DNA from: Actinomycetota bacterium
GTDB lineage: Bacteria > Actinomycetota > Acidimicrobiia > IMCC26256 > PALSA-610
Length of the DNA: 45,592 nt
Assembly: GCA_005773635.1 (NCBI GenBank)
Contig: SXHN01000079.1
Location: forward strand, 100,568-146,159
Direction: 5' to 3'
Position numbers and translations under genes: made by a program. The stretch's first letter is position 1. Each line of letters begins with the position of its first letter. The notes below the pieces were generated by a model. It made no database searches. It saw only the letters and a list, made by a program, of their open reading frames with translations, and was not told the origin of the DNA. Shown here piece after piece: positions 19,001 through 26,660 of the stretch.

Positions 19001-19489
19001 ATGGCCCGAGCACAGACGTCGTTTAGTGAACTTTCCGTCGGACAAATCGCAGATCGCAGCGGGATTGCAGTCTCGGCGGTGCACTTCTACGAAGCGAAGG
19101 GCTTGATTACAAGTACTCGCACCGACGGCAATCAACGAAGGTACGCGCGCGACGTGCTTCGACGCGTTGCGTTTGTGAGAGCATCGCAACGAGTCGGGAT
19201 TCCACTCGCCGATATTCGTGACGCGCTCAATTCCCTGCCCCAGCGCAGGACGCCAACCCATGAAGATTGGGACAAACTCGCAACGCGCTGGCAATCGCGG
19301 CTCGACGAATCGATCGACCAACTGATTCGCCTCCGAGAAGACCTCGCGAAATGCATTGGTTGCGGCTGTCTTTCACTGACCTCGTGTCCGATCTCCAATC
19401 CGTACGACGAGATGGGTCGCGAGGGCCCAGGACCCCGTCGCTTCTTCACGGGGTCGCCGCGCGCTCCTGATCGGGTTGCCACCAAATGA
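19001..19489 (+). CDS. soxR: Redox-sensing MerR-family activator SoxR
   Basis: 162 residues. An N-terminal MerR winged helix (LSVGQIADRSGIAVSAVHFYEAKGL, NQRRYARDVLRRVAFVR) is followed by a dimerisation helix and the [2Fe-2S] motif C118-x2-C121-x-C123-x5-C129 (CIGCGCLSLTSCPISNPYD), diagnostic of SoxR. SoxR activates transcription when its cluster is oxidised, commonly by redox-cycling metabolites. Divergent from the ABC exporter operon with its box in between; the likely regulon is that operon. The C-terminal extension after the cluster is ~30 residues. Confidence 0.96.
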   Translation: MARAQTSFSELSVGQIADRSGIAVSAVHFYEAKGLITSTRTDGNQRRYARDVLRRVAFVRASQRVGIPLADIRDALNSLPQRRTPTHEDWDKLATRWQSRLDESIDQLIRLREDLAKCIGCGCLSLTSCPISNPYDEMGREGPGPRRFFTGSPRAPDRVATK

Positions 19490-19516
19490 AACACGAAAAT
19501 GTTTGCCATCGTCTGA

Positions 19517-19566
19517 GAACTTTGCGCATCTGACTACCGCAATTGGTACTTGCGTGCACAAAGTTC
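19517..19566. repeat. Palindromic element, right copy
   Basis: Imperfect inverted repeat with 22-nt arms (19517-19538, starting GAACTTTG; 19545-19566, ending CAAAGTTC) around GCAATT; the arms match at 16 of 22 positions. It starts 28 bp after the soxR stop and is the reverse-oriented partner of 16235-16283, so the two copies bracket the soxR/ABC/Cys-repeat unit. It may be a terminator-like 3' element or an end of a mobilised segment. Confidence 0.65.
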
Positions 19567-19639
19567 GAATAGCTTGCTGAAGGTTCGGATTGCATAAGTC
19601 GGTGGGCGTGAGCCACGATGTTTGAGTAGCTTCGTTGGT

Positions 19640-20251
19640 ATGACAGTTGTGCGAACCGTGGAAGAACTTGAGGCGTTGTACGACGTTCCTGTCGCATCGT
19701 CGATCACCAAAGAAATTGATCATCTCAGCGAACTTCATCGCCGTTACGTCGATGTTTCTCCGTTCGTGTTGATCGCAACCGCAGGGCCGGGAGGGTTGGA
19801 TTGTTCGCCGCGCGGTGATCCGGCCGGTTTTGTGCGCGTTGCTGATGAGCGTACCTTGATGATTCCTGATCGTCGCGGTAACAATCGGCTCGACACGCTG
19901 CGCAATATCGTCGTTGATCCACGGGTTGGTTTGCTGTTTCTGATACCCGGTATCGGGGTGACGATGCGTGTGAATGGCAACGCGCATCTCACCACTGATG
20001 CGGCACTGCGCGAATCGTTTGTCATCGCCGGTAAACTGCCTGCGACGGTGATCGTGGTGGAGATCACCTCGGTGTACACGCAGTGCCCAAAGGCATTGAT
20101 TCGAGCCAAGCTTTGGGATCCGGAATTGTTTCGCGACGCGTCAGAGCTACCGACCGTGGGCCAGATCAACGAGTTCATTACCAACGGAGCATTTGACGGC
20201 AAGGCCTTCGACGAGGCTTATCCCGAACGAATTCGCCAAACGATCTACTGA
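19640..20251 (+). CDS. PPOX-class FMN-binding protein (pyridoxamine 5'-phosphate oxidase-like)
   Basis: 203-residue split-β-barrel flavoprotein. Segments SSITKEIDHLSELHRRYVDVSPFVLIATAGPGGLDCSPRGDP and IPDRRGNNRLDTLRNIVVDPRVGLLFLIPGIGVTMRVNG are typical of the PPOX group named after MSMEG_1061/DR_2398. The ATG at 19640 is preferred over a TTG at 19622. Such proteins reduce or oxidise small molecules with FMN or F420; the substrate here is unknown. It is co-directional with soxR but separated by 150 bp holding the palindromic element. Confidence 0.87.
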   Translation: MTVVRTVEELEALYDVPVASSITKEIDHLSELHRRYVDVSPFVLIATAGPGGLDCSPRGDPAGFVRVADERTLMIPDRRGNNRLDTLRNIVVDPRVGLLFLIPGIGVTMRVNGNAHLTTDAALRESFVIAGKLPATVIVVEITSVYTQCPKALIRAKLWDPELFRDASELPTVGQINEFITNGAFDGKAFDEAYPERIRQTIY

Positions 20252-20311
20252 TGCGCGAAGCGCGATGGGCCTCGCTCTGCAGCTATCGCTGGGTGCGTAG
20301 TCCGACTCAAC

Positions 20312-21382
20312 TCAGCGATGGAGAGGAATGATGTGATCTATCAGCGCTGCGTCTAGGTGGCCGTTCGGGTTGGGTGAGGGTTTGGCAGCCACGGCATTGG
20401 CCACTCGGAGTGAGGCGTCGTTGTGTTGGTCAACGATCAAATGCGCCTCCGAGGCCGCGGTGTGTTCTTCGAGAAATTTACAGACGAGTCTTACGCCGCT
20501 GCTGATGAATCCCCGGCCTCGATGCAGCGGATGACATGCGTAGGAAATGTTTGCTTCACCGCGCTTGACGTGTTCGTTGGAGAGATCACAATCGATGTAT
20601 CCAACAGATTCGTGTGCTCCGGCATCGATAGTAAAACACCACTTTGGCCCTAAACCGAAAGAGTCGCGCTGTTGTTGCAGAGCCTCGCGAGCGTGCTCCA
20701 AGCGCGATGCTTCGCTCATTGCGTGCCATGCCTCTCCCTGCCTCTCGTTCCAAAGCCAACGGATTTGGTCGGTGTCCTTCGCGGCGATGTCGGCTGCGAG
20801 GTCTTGCAGTTCGCGGCGGCGGATTGTTGTCTTGCCGTCTGAATAGGTGAGCGCAGGAACTGACCGTTTGAGATATAAATTCGTTCCACGCTGTTGTATT
20901 TCAACAAACATTGCGCGCTTGGCGACCGCTATCGAGGCAAGATTGGCGCGGTCAATGAGCAGCGTCGCAGTTGCAATCGTTGTGGACATTGCAAGGTGGT
21001 GCATGAGTAGTTGTAGCGAGCGTGTCGCGTAGCCGCTGCCGCGATGCTGCGCAAAAAGGCTGTAGCCAATGTTGACCTCATCGGTGCCGAGCCAGTCGCG
21101 ATCTTGGTCGTAGTCAATCCAGCCGACGAGTATGCCGTCGACTTCGATGCACGCGGTTGGTTGCGGATCATCTGACCCTTCCCCGAGCCAACGATGGAAG
21201 ATCTTGTCGCGGCCTTTGATCAACTTGTCGGTATCGTCGGGCGTCGCAGCCCGCAACATAACGATGCCGTCGGTGACACTCGGCGACGTTGCACGATTCG
21301 CCGTGGTTGAGTTTGGTTGGCGTGGTTTCGGCAAGGCTGGCGAGCCTAAGTGATCGACTCGCCATGCTGTTCCCGCGGACAA
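20312..21382 (-). CDS. Protein with two tandem GNAT acetyltransferase domains
   Basis: 356 residues, two GNAT folds in one chain. Domain 1 (about 40-175) has IVMLRAATPDDTDKLI, IEVDGILVGWIDYD, VNIGYSLFAQHRGSGYATRSLQLL. Domain 2 (about 185-345) has TIRRRELQDLAADIAAKD, ESVGYIDCDLSNEHVKRGEANISYACHPLHRGRGF. Both keep an R-G-x-G/F acetyl-CoA loop. The listed start is a TTG; an ATG at 21259 would cut into the first strand, so an upstream start is preferred but uncertain. It lies 76 bp downstream of the phosphotransferase gene on the same strand; together they resemble small-molecule modification genes. Confidence 0.82.
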   Translation of the reverse strand: MSAGTAWRVDHLGSPALPKPRQPNSTTANRATSPSVTDGIVMLRAATPDDTDKLIKGRDKIFHRWLGEGSDDPQPTACIEVDGILVGWIDYDQDRDWLGTDEVNIGYSLFAQHRGSGYATRSLQLLMHHLAMSTTIATATLLIDRANLASIAVAKRAMFVEIQQRGTNLYLKRSVPALTYSDGKTTIRRRELQDLAADIAAKDTDQIRWLWNERQGEAWHAMSEASRLEHAREALQQQRDSFGLGPKWCFTIDAGAHESVGYIDCDLSNEHVKRGEANISYACHPLHRGRGFISSGVRLVCKFLEEHTAASEAHLIVDQHNDASLRVANAVAAKPSPNPNGHLDAALIDHIIPLHR

Positions 21383-21458
21383 AATGCGTTGTACAGCGAC
21401 ACGAGTTTTGGATCCGAGAATTGGAAATCGACCACAGCGTCAGTATCGCAGACTGCAG

Positions 21459-22409
21459 TCAACGGCCGATCCAACGTTGCCAGGTGTCTGGCTGATCGGT
21501 CGCGAACGATAAGAGATCGCTGATGTTTGCGGCGAGTGGCCGATACCAGCTCGGGCCGGTGCGCGCGGTGCGACGTAGTCCGTAGATCGCGTTGCCGATC
21601 GCGAGGCGCACAATGCGTTGCTCTAATCCAGGGTCGGCAGTTGCGCCCGTAACTTCGTGATAGCCAACGAGTACCTGTGCGATTGCGGCAAGCGGCAGCG
21701 TGCAAAAGTCGCTTGCCGGATCGGCAAAACCCGCGTCGCCCCAATCGATGAGAACGAGTTGACCGCGGGCGTCCGCCATCAGGTTGTCGGGTTTCATATC
21801 GTTGTGAACGAACCGGAGCTCTGCGTCGGGGTGATCTAACTCGGCGAGCAGTGAACTGAACCAAGCAACTGCGCGGTCGCCTAGGAGCCCCGCGGCGAGG
21901 GTGTCGTTGAGGAGCGCATCAGTGCCGCTGCGTTCGATCTCGCGAAACCAAGGATGTGGTGCAGGCAGTGGTGATAGGTGGAGCGCAGCGAGTTGATGGC
22001 CGAGTTGTCGATAGAGGCCGTCGAGCACAGGATCGGTTGGCGCGAGGGTGCTGAGATCGACGCCGTTGACTCGTTCAACAATCGTGTAGGGCACGTCGAT
22101 GATGTCGCGTGCGTCGTCGAACGCGATGAGCGCAGGCGTGCGAACTCCCGAGCTGATGGCGACGGGAATGGCCGCGACTTCGGCGTGCAGGTCGCCGATG
22201 CACATTGTTTCGTTCTTCGGGACTCGTAGCACGTATTGAGATCCGAGCGCCCACAGCGCGTGCACCACACCGTTGCTCGGGATTCGTGCCGGAGGCATGT
22301 CGATTGACAGCCGCTGTCGCTTAACGATCGACTGAAGTTGCGCCTCGGTCAGATTAGGAAACGGTGCGACTTCGTAATTCGAGTTGGGAAGCGGCGGCAG
22401 AACATTCAT
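21459..22409 (-). CDS. Aminoglycoside phosphotransferase (APH) family kinase
   Basis: 316-residue small-molecule kinase. It shows a degenerate N-lobe (QYVLRVPKNE with the likely ATP lysine, LHAEVAAIPVAISSGVRTP), YTIVERVNGVDL hinge, the Brenner motif FVHNDMKPDNLM and the metal-binding LIDWGDAGFADP. The family phosphorylates antibiotics, choline, sugars and many other alcohols, so the name does not imply resistance. It starts with an ATG at 22409, and a 7-bp inverted repeat (ACGTCGA / TCGACGT) lies upstream at about 22456-22476. Confidence 0.87.
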   Translation of the reverse strand: MNVLPPLPNSNYEVAPFPNLTEAQLQSIVKRQRLSIDMPPARIPSNGVVHALWALGSQYVLRVPKNETMCIGDLHAEVAAIPVAISSGVRTPALIAFDDARDIIDVPYTIVERVNGVDLSTLAPTDPVLDGLYRQLGHQLAALHLSPLPAPHPWFREIERSGTDALLNDTLAAGLLGDRAVAWFSSLLAELDHPDAELRFVHNDMKPDNLMADARGQLVLIDWGDAGFADPASDFCTLPLAAIAQVLVGYHEVTGATADPGLEQRIVRLAIGNAIYGLRRTARTGPSWYRPLAANISDLLSFATDQPDTWQRWIGR

Positions 22410-22541
22410 TGGCTACATGTTGGCATGCTCGACGAGTATGTGCGTTCGAATTGATTACGTCGACAAAAGTTCGACGTTTATCGTGAATAGTGTCTGTTTT
22501 TGTTGGTTCAATATCGCACCCTCGTGTTTCAATGTCTGTAG

Positions 22542-23414
22542 ATGTTGAGCGAACTTCAAGGCCTCCGAGACGAGTTACGCACCCTGGTGGTGGATCTCGA
22601 TGTCGATCGTATCGATGGGGTGGCGGTCAGAAATCTGGTGGTGGTCTTCGCCGAAGTTGAACGGATCGCGGCGGCAGGAAAGATGTTGGCGATGGGTCGA
22701 GTGGATGCGACGGGGTCGTGGGCGAATACGGGTGCGAAGTCGCCAGCGGATTGGTTAGCGAACGTTTCGGGTACGGGGATCGGCCCGGCGATTGAGACCG
22801 TACAGTTGTCGCGGTCGTTGGAGAAACTCCCTGAGACGGAATCATCGGCACGGCAAGGCACGTTGTCATTGCCGCAGGCGTCTGCGGTGACGCGTGCCGC
22901 GATCGAAGCCCCGGCTGATGAAAAGAAACTGTTGAGTGCCGCGCAACGCGGTGGGCTCACCGAGGTGAAACGCGAGTCGGCGCGGATCTTGGCGGCGGCG
23001 CGTAGCAGCGAGGAGGAGACTGCGCGTGCGAAGCGGCAACGGTCGGCGCGGTCGTTGGCCTTTTGGATCGATGATGAAGGGATGATGTGCGGGAAGTTCC
23101 GACTTGAACCAGTAGTTGGCATCGCGTTTCGTCGACGTGTCGAAGCCGACGCCAAGAAATATTTTGATATTGCTCGCAAGCAGGGTGTGCGCGAGACCCA
23201 GGAGAACTACGCCGCGGATGCCCTCATCGGTCGCACCAACCCATCGCCGGATGTGGGAGGAAGTGCAGCGCTGACGACGGTTGCGATTCCAGGTCCTGAA
23301 AGGCCCGGCGCGAATGTGGACCTCATCGTGGTCGTCGACCTCGCACCGTTGCTGCGGGGTGAGCTACGTGATGGTGAACGGTGCGAGATCCCGCTCCAAC
23401 CGCCTGACGGTTGA
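22542..23414 (+). pseudogene. 13E12/DUF222 repeat protein lacking the HNH endonuclease end
   Basis: 290 residues match the DUF222 (REP13E12) N-terminal domain: ERIAAAGKMLAMGRVDATG, SPADWLANVSGTGIGPAIETVQLSRSLEKLP, LPQASAVTRAAIEAP, LAFWIDDEGMMCGKFRLEPVVG. In intact members a GERCEIPGxGPVPV segment follows and leads into a C-terminal HNH nuclease. Here the frame ends GERCEIPLQPPDG and stops, and no HNH coding is seen in the next ~50 bp before the HTH gene. So the nuclease part is deleted. 13E12 proteins are often multicopy and mobile in actinobacteria. Confidence 0.8.
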
Positions 23415-23460
23415 GGAATTGACCCTTAGGTTGGGCTGATAGACAGCCGAAAAATGGGAG

Positions 23461-23997
23461 GTGACATCTGATCCGACTCAACTTCCGCCCGAGCGTCTTG
23501 GTTATCTCTTGCGCGGTGCGCGCGAGAATGCGTCATTGACCCCTCGCAAAGCTGCGAAGCGTCTGGCGATCAGCGGCAGACGCTTGAAGCGCATCGAAAA
23601 GGGCGGCGAGCAGGCCGATCAGCCCATCATTGACGCGCTGCTGAGTGCCTATGAGATTGACGTCAACCAATTGATCCCTCAACGCCGAGCGATTGGCATC
23701 GACGGGGCAAAGTTGTCGTTGGAGCATGGAAACTCATTGGGTCATACTGCTCGATCATCTGAGCACGATGACCTGATTCGTGGGTATCTCACGATGATTG
23801 CTGTGGCTCGAAAGGACGGCACAGTTGACGGATTGTCATTGCGCAAAAGCGATGTGCAAGCGTTGGCTGATGCGCTAGGAACCGACGAGACGACGATTAC
23901 GAATCGAATTGTTGCTCTGCTCGGGTGTGATGAGACCGAAGCGTCAGCGCTGAGCTATTTGATGTTGTCGTACGTCAGCGGTTCGTCAGCTGCGTAG
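23461..23997 (+). CDS. Helix-turn-helix (XRE-like) protein
   Basis: 178 residues. An N-terminal HTH_3-like domain (LGYLLRGARENASLTPRKAAKRLAISGRRLKRIEKGG, then EIDVNQLIP) is joined to a C-terminal helical domain (GTVDGLSLRKSDVQALADALGTDETTI). The GTG start is inside a perfect GGAGGTGA Shine-Dalgarno-like string (23456-23463), so the usual spacing is absent; no other start lies in frame before the HTH. Its last 12 bases overlap the convergent DJ-1 gene. Target genes unknown. Confidence 0.75.
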   Translation: MTSDPTQLPPERLGYLLRGARENASLTPRKAAKRLAISGRRLKRIEKGGEQADQPIIDALLSAYEIDVNQLIPQRRAIGIDGAKLSLEHGNSLGHTARSSEHDDLIRGYLTMIAVARKDGTVDGLSLRKSDVQALADALGTDETTITNRIVALLGCDETEASALSYLMLSYVSGSSAA

Positions 23998-24765
23998 CGA
24001 GCCGCTCGTCCGCGGCAGCTCAGCGAGCCGCTCGATAAGGCGACGTGCGAAGAGGTACGCGTCACCGGGCCAGCGGGCCGAAACGTAGCGACCGTCTTCG
24101 ACGACGAATGCGCCGGTGTCATCCGTTGCTGATCCGCGACGAGTCAGGGTGCGCGGCCCAACCTCAAATTGTCGGCCGGGTGCTTGCAGCACTGCGCGCA
24201 CCTCGTCTTCGACGTATGTCGGGTAGGTGCGGTAGTAGCGCCCGAGTTTCCAGGCTGTGAGAGCGTACGCGCTGCGTTCCATGTACTTGGGCAAACACGT
24301 TGTGCGTGTTTGCGCGATGACCGACCGTCCAGTGGATTGATCGATACTGCGCGCCAGCACGATGACGCCATGGCAGATCGCGGCAACGGGCCGATCGAGC
24401 GCCCAAAACCTTGAGACTTGCTGATGCAAGGTTTCGTTGGCGAGATATTGCCGCATGCGCGGTGCGTGTCCACCTGGGAGCAGCAACGCGTCGTAGTGAC
24501 TCACGTCGACTTTCTCCCAAGATTTTGGAGAATTGAACGACGCATCTTTGTGCAGCGATGCGTAGAACGCGAGCGCTTCCTTGGCCGCACCTAATTGCCC
24601 GAAGATGACCCCTGCGATGAGGCGCTGATCAGCAGCAGGAGCGAAACCTCCGGTCTCAGTGGCGAAAACAACATCGTGGCCAGCATCTCGCAGCAGCTTC
24701 CACGGCACCGACACCTCAGTGACATCGAAATCGTGATCCGGCAGGGGGATGAGGACGCGCGCCAT
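23986..24765 (-). CDS. DJ-1/PfpI family protein
   Basis: 259-residue class I glutamine amidotransferase-like protein. RVLIPLPDHDFDVTEVSVPWKLLRDAGHDVVFATE starts the fold, ALLLPGGHAPRMRQYL holds the Gly-rich loop, and AAICHGVIVLARS contains the nucleophile Cys in the elbow. Relatives are glyoxalase III/Hsp31-type chaperone or protease-like proteins. Last gene of a minus-strand operon, 6 nt after the LLM oxidoreductase gene. Confidence 0.88.
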   Translation of the reverse strand: MARVLIPLPDHDFDVTEVSVPWKLLRDAGHDVVFATETGGFAPAADQRLIAGVIFGQLGAAKEALAFYASLHKDASFNSPKSWEKVDVSHYDALLLPGGHAPRMRQYLANETLHQQVSRFWALDRPVAAICHGVIVLARSIDQSTGRSVIAQTRTTCLPKYMERSAYALTAWKLGRYYRTYPTYVEDEVRAVLQAPGRQFEVGPRTLTRRGSATDDTGAFVVEDGRYVSARWPGDAYLFARRLIERLAELPRTSGSLRS

Positions 24766-24771
24766 GCCTCG

Positions 24772-25713
24772 CTACTTGCCCGTGAGCTCAGCAACAATTG
24801 GCGCGAACGCTGACGCTCGATCACCGGGAATCACGATGTAGTTGTATCCCCACCGTGATCTGCGACGCTGAAGCTGTTCGACAATTTGGGTGGTGTTGCC
24901 GATGAGCACTAGCGGTGAGTCCACAACGTTTTCCGGTGTCGTCTCGAATGCGCCGGCTAACGCTCGCGCTAGACCGCCGCGATCTTCGGTGACCTCGGCG
25001 ATCGAGAGCCACGCATTGATTTCTTTGCTCGAGAGGCCATCTCCGGCGGCCGCTCGCACCCATGCGACCTTTTGGTCGATGCTCTCTGGGAGCGCATCTT
25101 GCGCAGCGGCGGTGTCGATGGTGCCCGAATGAATCGATGCGTTGACGCCGATGATGTCGGCGTGTGTCGCAGCGTATTGGAGCACCCGCTTTCCTCCTCC
25201 GCCGATGAGAAATTTTGGACCTTCGGGCTTGAAAGATTTTGGAGTGCCGTTCAGTTCGGCAATTTGGTAGTGGTCGCCGGCGAAGCTGAACGGTCCGTCA
25301 CTGAACAAGCCCCGTAGCACCGCTGCGTGTTCGATCATGCGGTCGACCCGGACCTTCGGCGACTCCATCGTGATCCCCGATTGTTCGTAGTCGAGGCGCT
25401 TCCAGCCCGCACCGAGCCCCACCTCAAGGCGCCCTCCTGACATTTGGTCGATTGACGCCAACTCGCGAGCCAAGATGGCGGGATGCCGGAAGTCGCAGTC
25501 GAGGACGAGCGGACCGACGTTGAGTTCGGTGGTTACCGCAACTGCCGAAGCCATGGCCGCTATGGGTCCGAGCCCCTCATCGAAGTGGTCGGGAACGAAC
25601 ATCGTGCAATAGCCGAGGGCTTCAACGTGGCGGACCGAGTCGAACCAGTTCAAGTGCTCAAATGCCCCACGCAATTCGAGACCGAAGCGAAATGGTCGTT
25701 CAACAATTGTCAT
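24772..25713 (-). CDS. LLM-class (luciferase-like) F420-dependent oxidoreductase
   Basis: 313 residues, bacterial-luciferase TIM barrel. The start MTIVERPFRFGLELRGAFEHLNWFD is at 25713; the longer upstream frame overlaps the NTF2-like gene. Features are YCTMFVPDHF, LNVGPLVLDCDFRHPAILARELASID, SGGRLEVGLGAGW and FLIGGGGKRVLQYAATHADIIGV, which fit the MSMEG_2516-type F420 family. Likely uses reduced F420 or FMN. It sits 8 nt after the NTF2-like gene. Substrate unknown. Confidence 0.88.
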   Translation of the reverse strand: MTIVERPFRFGLELRGAFEHLNWFDSVRHVEALGYCTMFVPDHFDEGLGPIAAMASAVAVTTELNVGPLVLDCDFRHPAILARELASIDQMSGGRLEVGLGAGWKRLDYEQSGITMESPKVRVDRMIEHAAVLRGLFSDGPFSFAGDHYQIAELNGTPKSFKPEGPKFLIGGGGKRVLQYAATHADIIGVNASIHSGTIDTAAAQDALPESIDQKVAWVRAAAGDGLSSKEINAWLSIAEVTEDRGGLARALAGAFETTPENVVDSPLVLIGNTTQIVEQLQRRRSRWGYNYIVIPGDRASAFAPIVAELTGK

Positions 25714-25721
25714 GCGATGCT

Positions 25722-26186
25722 CTAGAGGTCCTTGCTCAAACCGAGCGCTTCGGGCGAGGCCGCAAGTTGGCCGCCCGCGGCGAGCCAACGCATGATTACT
25801 TCTTCGCCCTGCTTCGGGTTGTAGATGTCTTCTTGACGAGAAAATAATCCGTCGCCGCAGTATTCGTAGATCGTGACGCAACCGAAGCGATAGATCTCGT
25901 CGCCGTCGGCAGGATCGGGAAAAACCTGCCACGGGTAGAACACCACTTTGTTGCCGTCGATGACATGCCACTCCACTGGGAATTGCATCATTGGCACCGG
26001 AGCCATGAGTTCATTGATCTTTTTCTTGATCGCGTCGCGGCCTTTGATGATGCCGTAGTTGCATTCGTGCCATTCGCAATCTACGGAATGCAGATCGGCC
26101 CAGAGATCCCAGTCGCCTGCGTCGCCCGCGGCACCGATTCTGCGCCAAGCCGCCTCTACCTCGTCGCGTGCAAAAGTGTGAGCCAT
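25722..26186 (-). CDS. NTF2/SnoaL-like protein A
   Basis: 154-residue cone-shaped α+β protein of the SnoaL/NTF2 superfamily (ARDEVEAAWRRIGAAGDAGDWDLWADLHSVDCEWHE, QFPVEWHVIDGNKVVFYPWQVF, FGCVTIYEYCGDGLFSRQEDIYNPK). Superfamily members isomerise, cyclise or hydrolyse small molecules, or only bind them. It is clearly a paralogue of the next upstream gene: both share EVEAA, WHVIDGN/WFTIDGN and QEDIYN. Start ATG at 26186, 2 nt from its paralogue. Acts with the LLM enzyme by operon context. Confidence 0.85.
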   Translation of the reverse strand: MAHTFARDEVEAAWRRIGAAGDAGDWDLWADLHSVDCEWHECNYGIIKGRDAIKKKINELMAPVPMMQFPVEWHVIDGNKVVFYPWQVFPDPADGDEIYRFGCVTIYEYCGDGLFSRQEDIYNPKQGEEVIMRWLAAGGQLAASPEALGLSKDL

Positions 26187-26188
26187 CG

Positions 26189-26617
26189 CTACAGCGTTCC
26201 CCCGGCCGCGAACCACTTGCCCATGACTGCTTCGCATTCCTTCATGTTGTAGATGTCTTCTTGGAGCGCAAACTTGCCATTACCCCCGTACTCAAGAACG
26301 GTGACCCCCGCGAATTCGAAGCCACCGGCGCGGCCGTCGACGTTGGGAAGCACGTTGCGCCACTTGAAGATGACGCGATTCCCGTCGATGGTGAACCACT
26401 CCATTGGGTACTCCCACTTGGCGTCGACGAGCGGCGCCATCGTGGGAATGATCCAAGCTTTGATGGCTTCCGGGCCGACGAACGTTCCCATCTCGTGTTC
26501 GACGTACACGCCGTCGGGCGTAAACAACTCGCAATACTCAGCCCAGCGTTGCTGGTCGTTGAGTTCTCGTTGTTTGCGAAACGCGGCTTCTACTTCTTCG
26601 CGGGGATATTCAGTCAT
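26189..26617 (-). CDS. NTF2/SnoaL-like protein B
   Basis: 142 residues from the ATG at 26617 (MTEYPREEVEAAFRKQRELNDQQ). SnoaL-like fold with FTPDGVYVEHEMGTFVGPEAIKAW, EYPMEWFTIDGNRVIFKWRN, FAGVTVLEYGGNGKFALQEDIYNMKECEAVM. The tandem arrangement with protein A suggests duplication and possibly a heteromer or two steps of one pathway. The Crp-type regulator gene ends 43 bp upstream on the same strand. Confidence 0.85.
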   Translation of the reverse strand: MTEYPREEVEAAFRKQRELNDQQRWAEYCELFTPDGVYVEHEMGTFVGPEAIKAWIIPTMAPLVDAKWEYPMEWFTIDGNRVIFKWRNVLPNVDGRAGGFEFAGVTVLEYGGNGKFALQEDIYNMKECEAVMGKWFAAGGTL

Positions 26618-26660
26618 AGTCCCACGCAATCACGCGCAGCGTGAGTACGTCAAACCAGCA

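Noticed and set aside
21459-22409. Antibiotic resistance kinase
   Set aside because: The APH fold is generic; nothing in the sequence identifies an aminoglycoside substrate.
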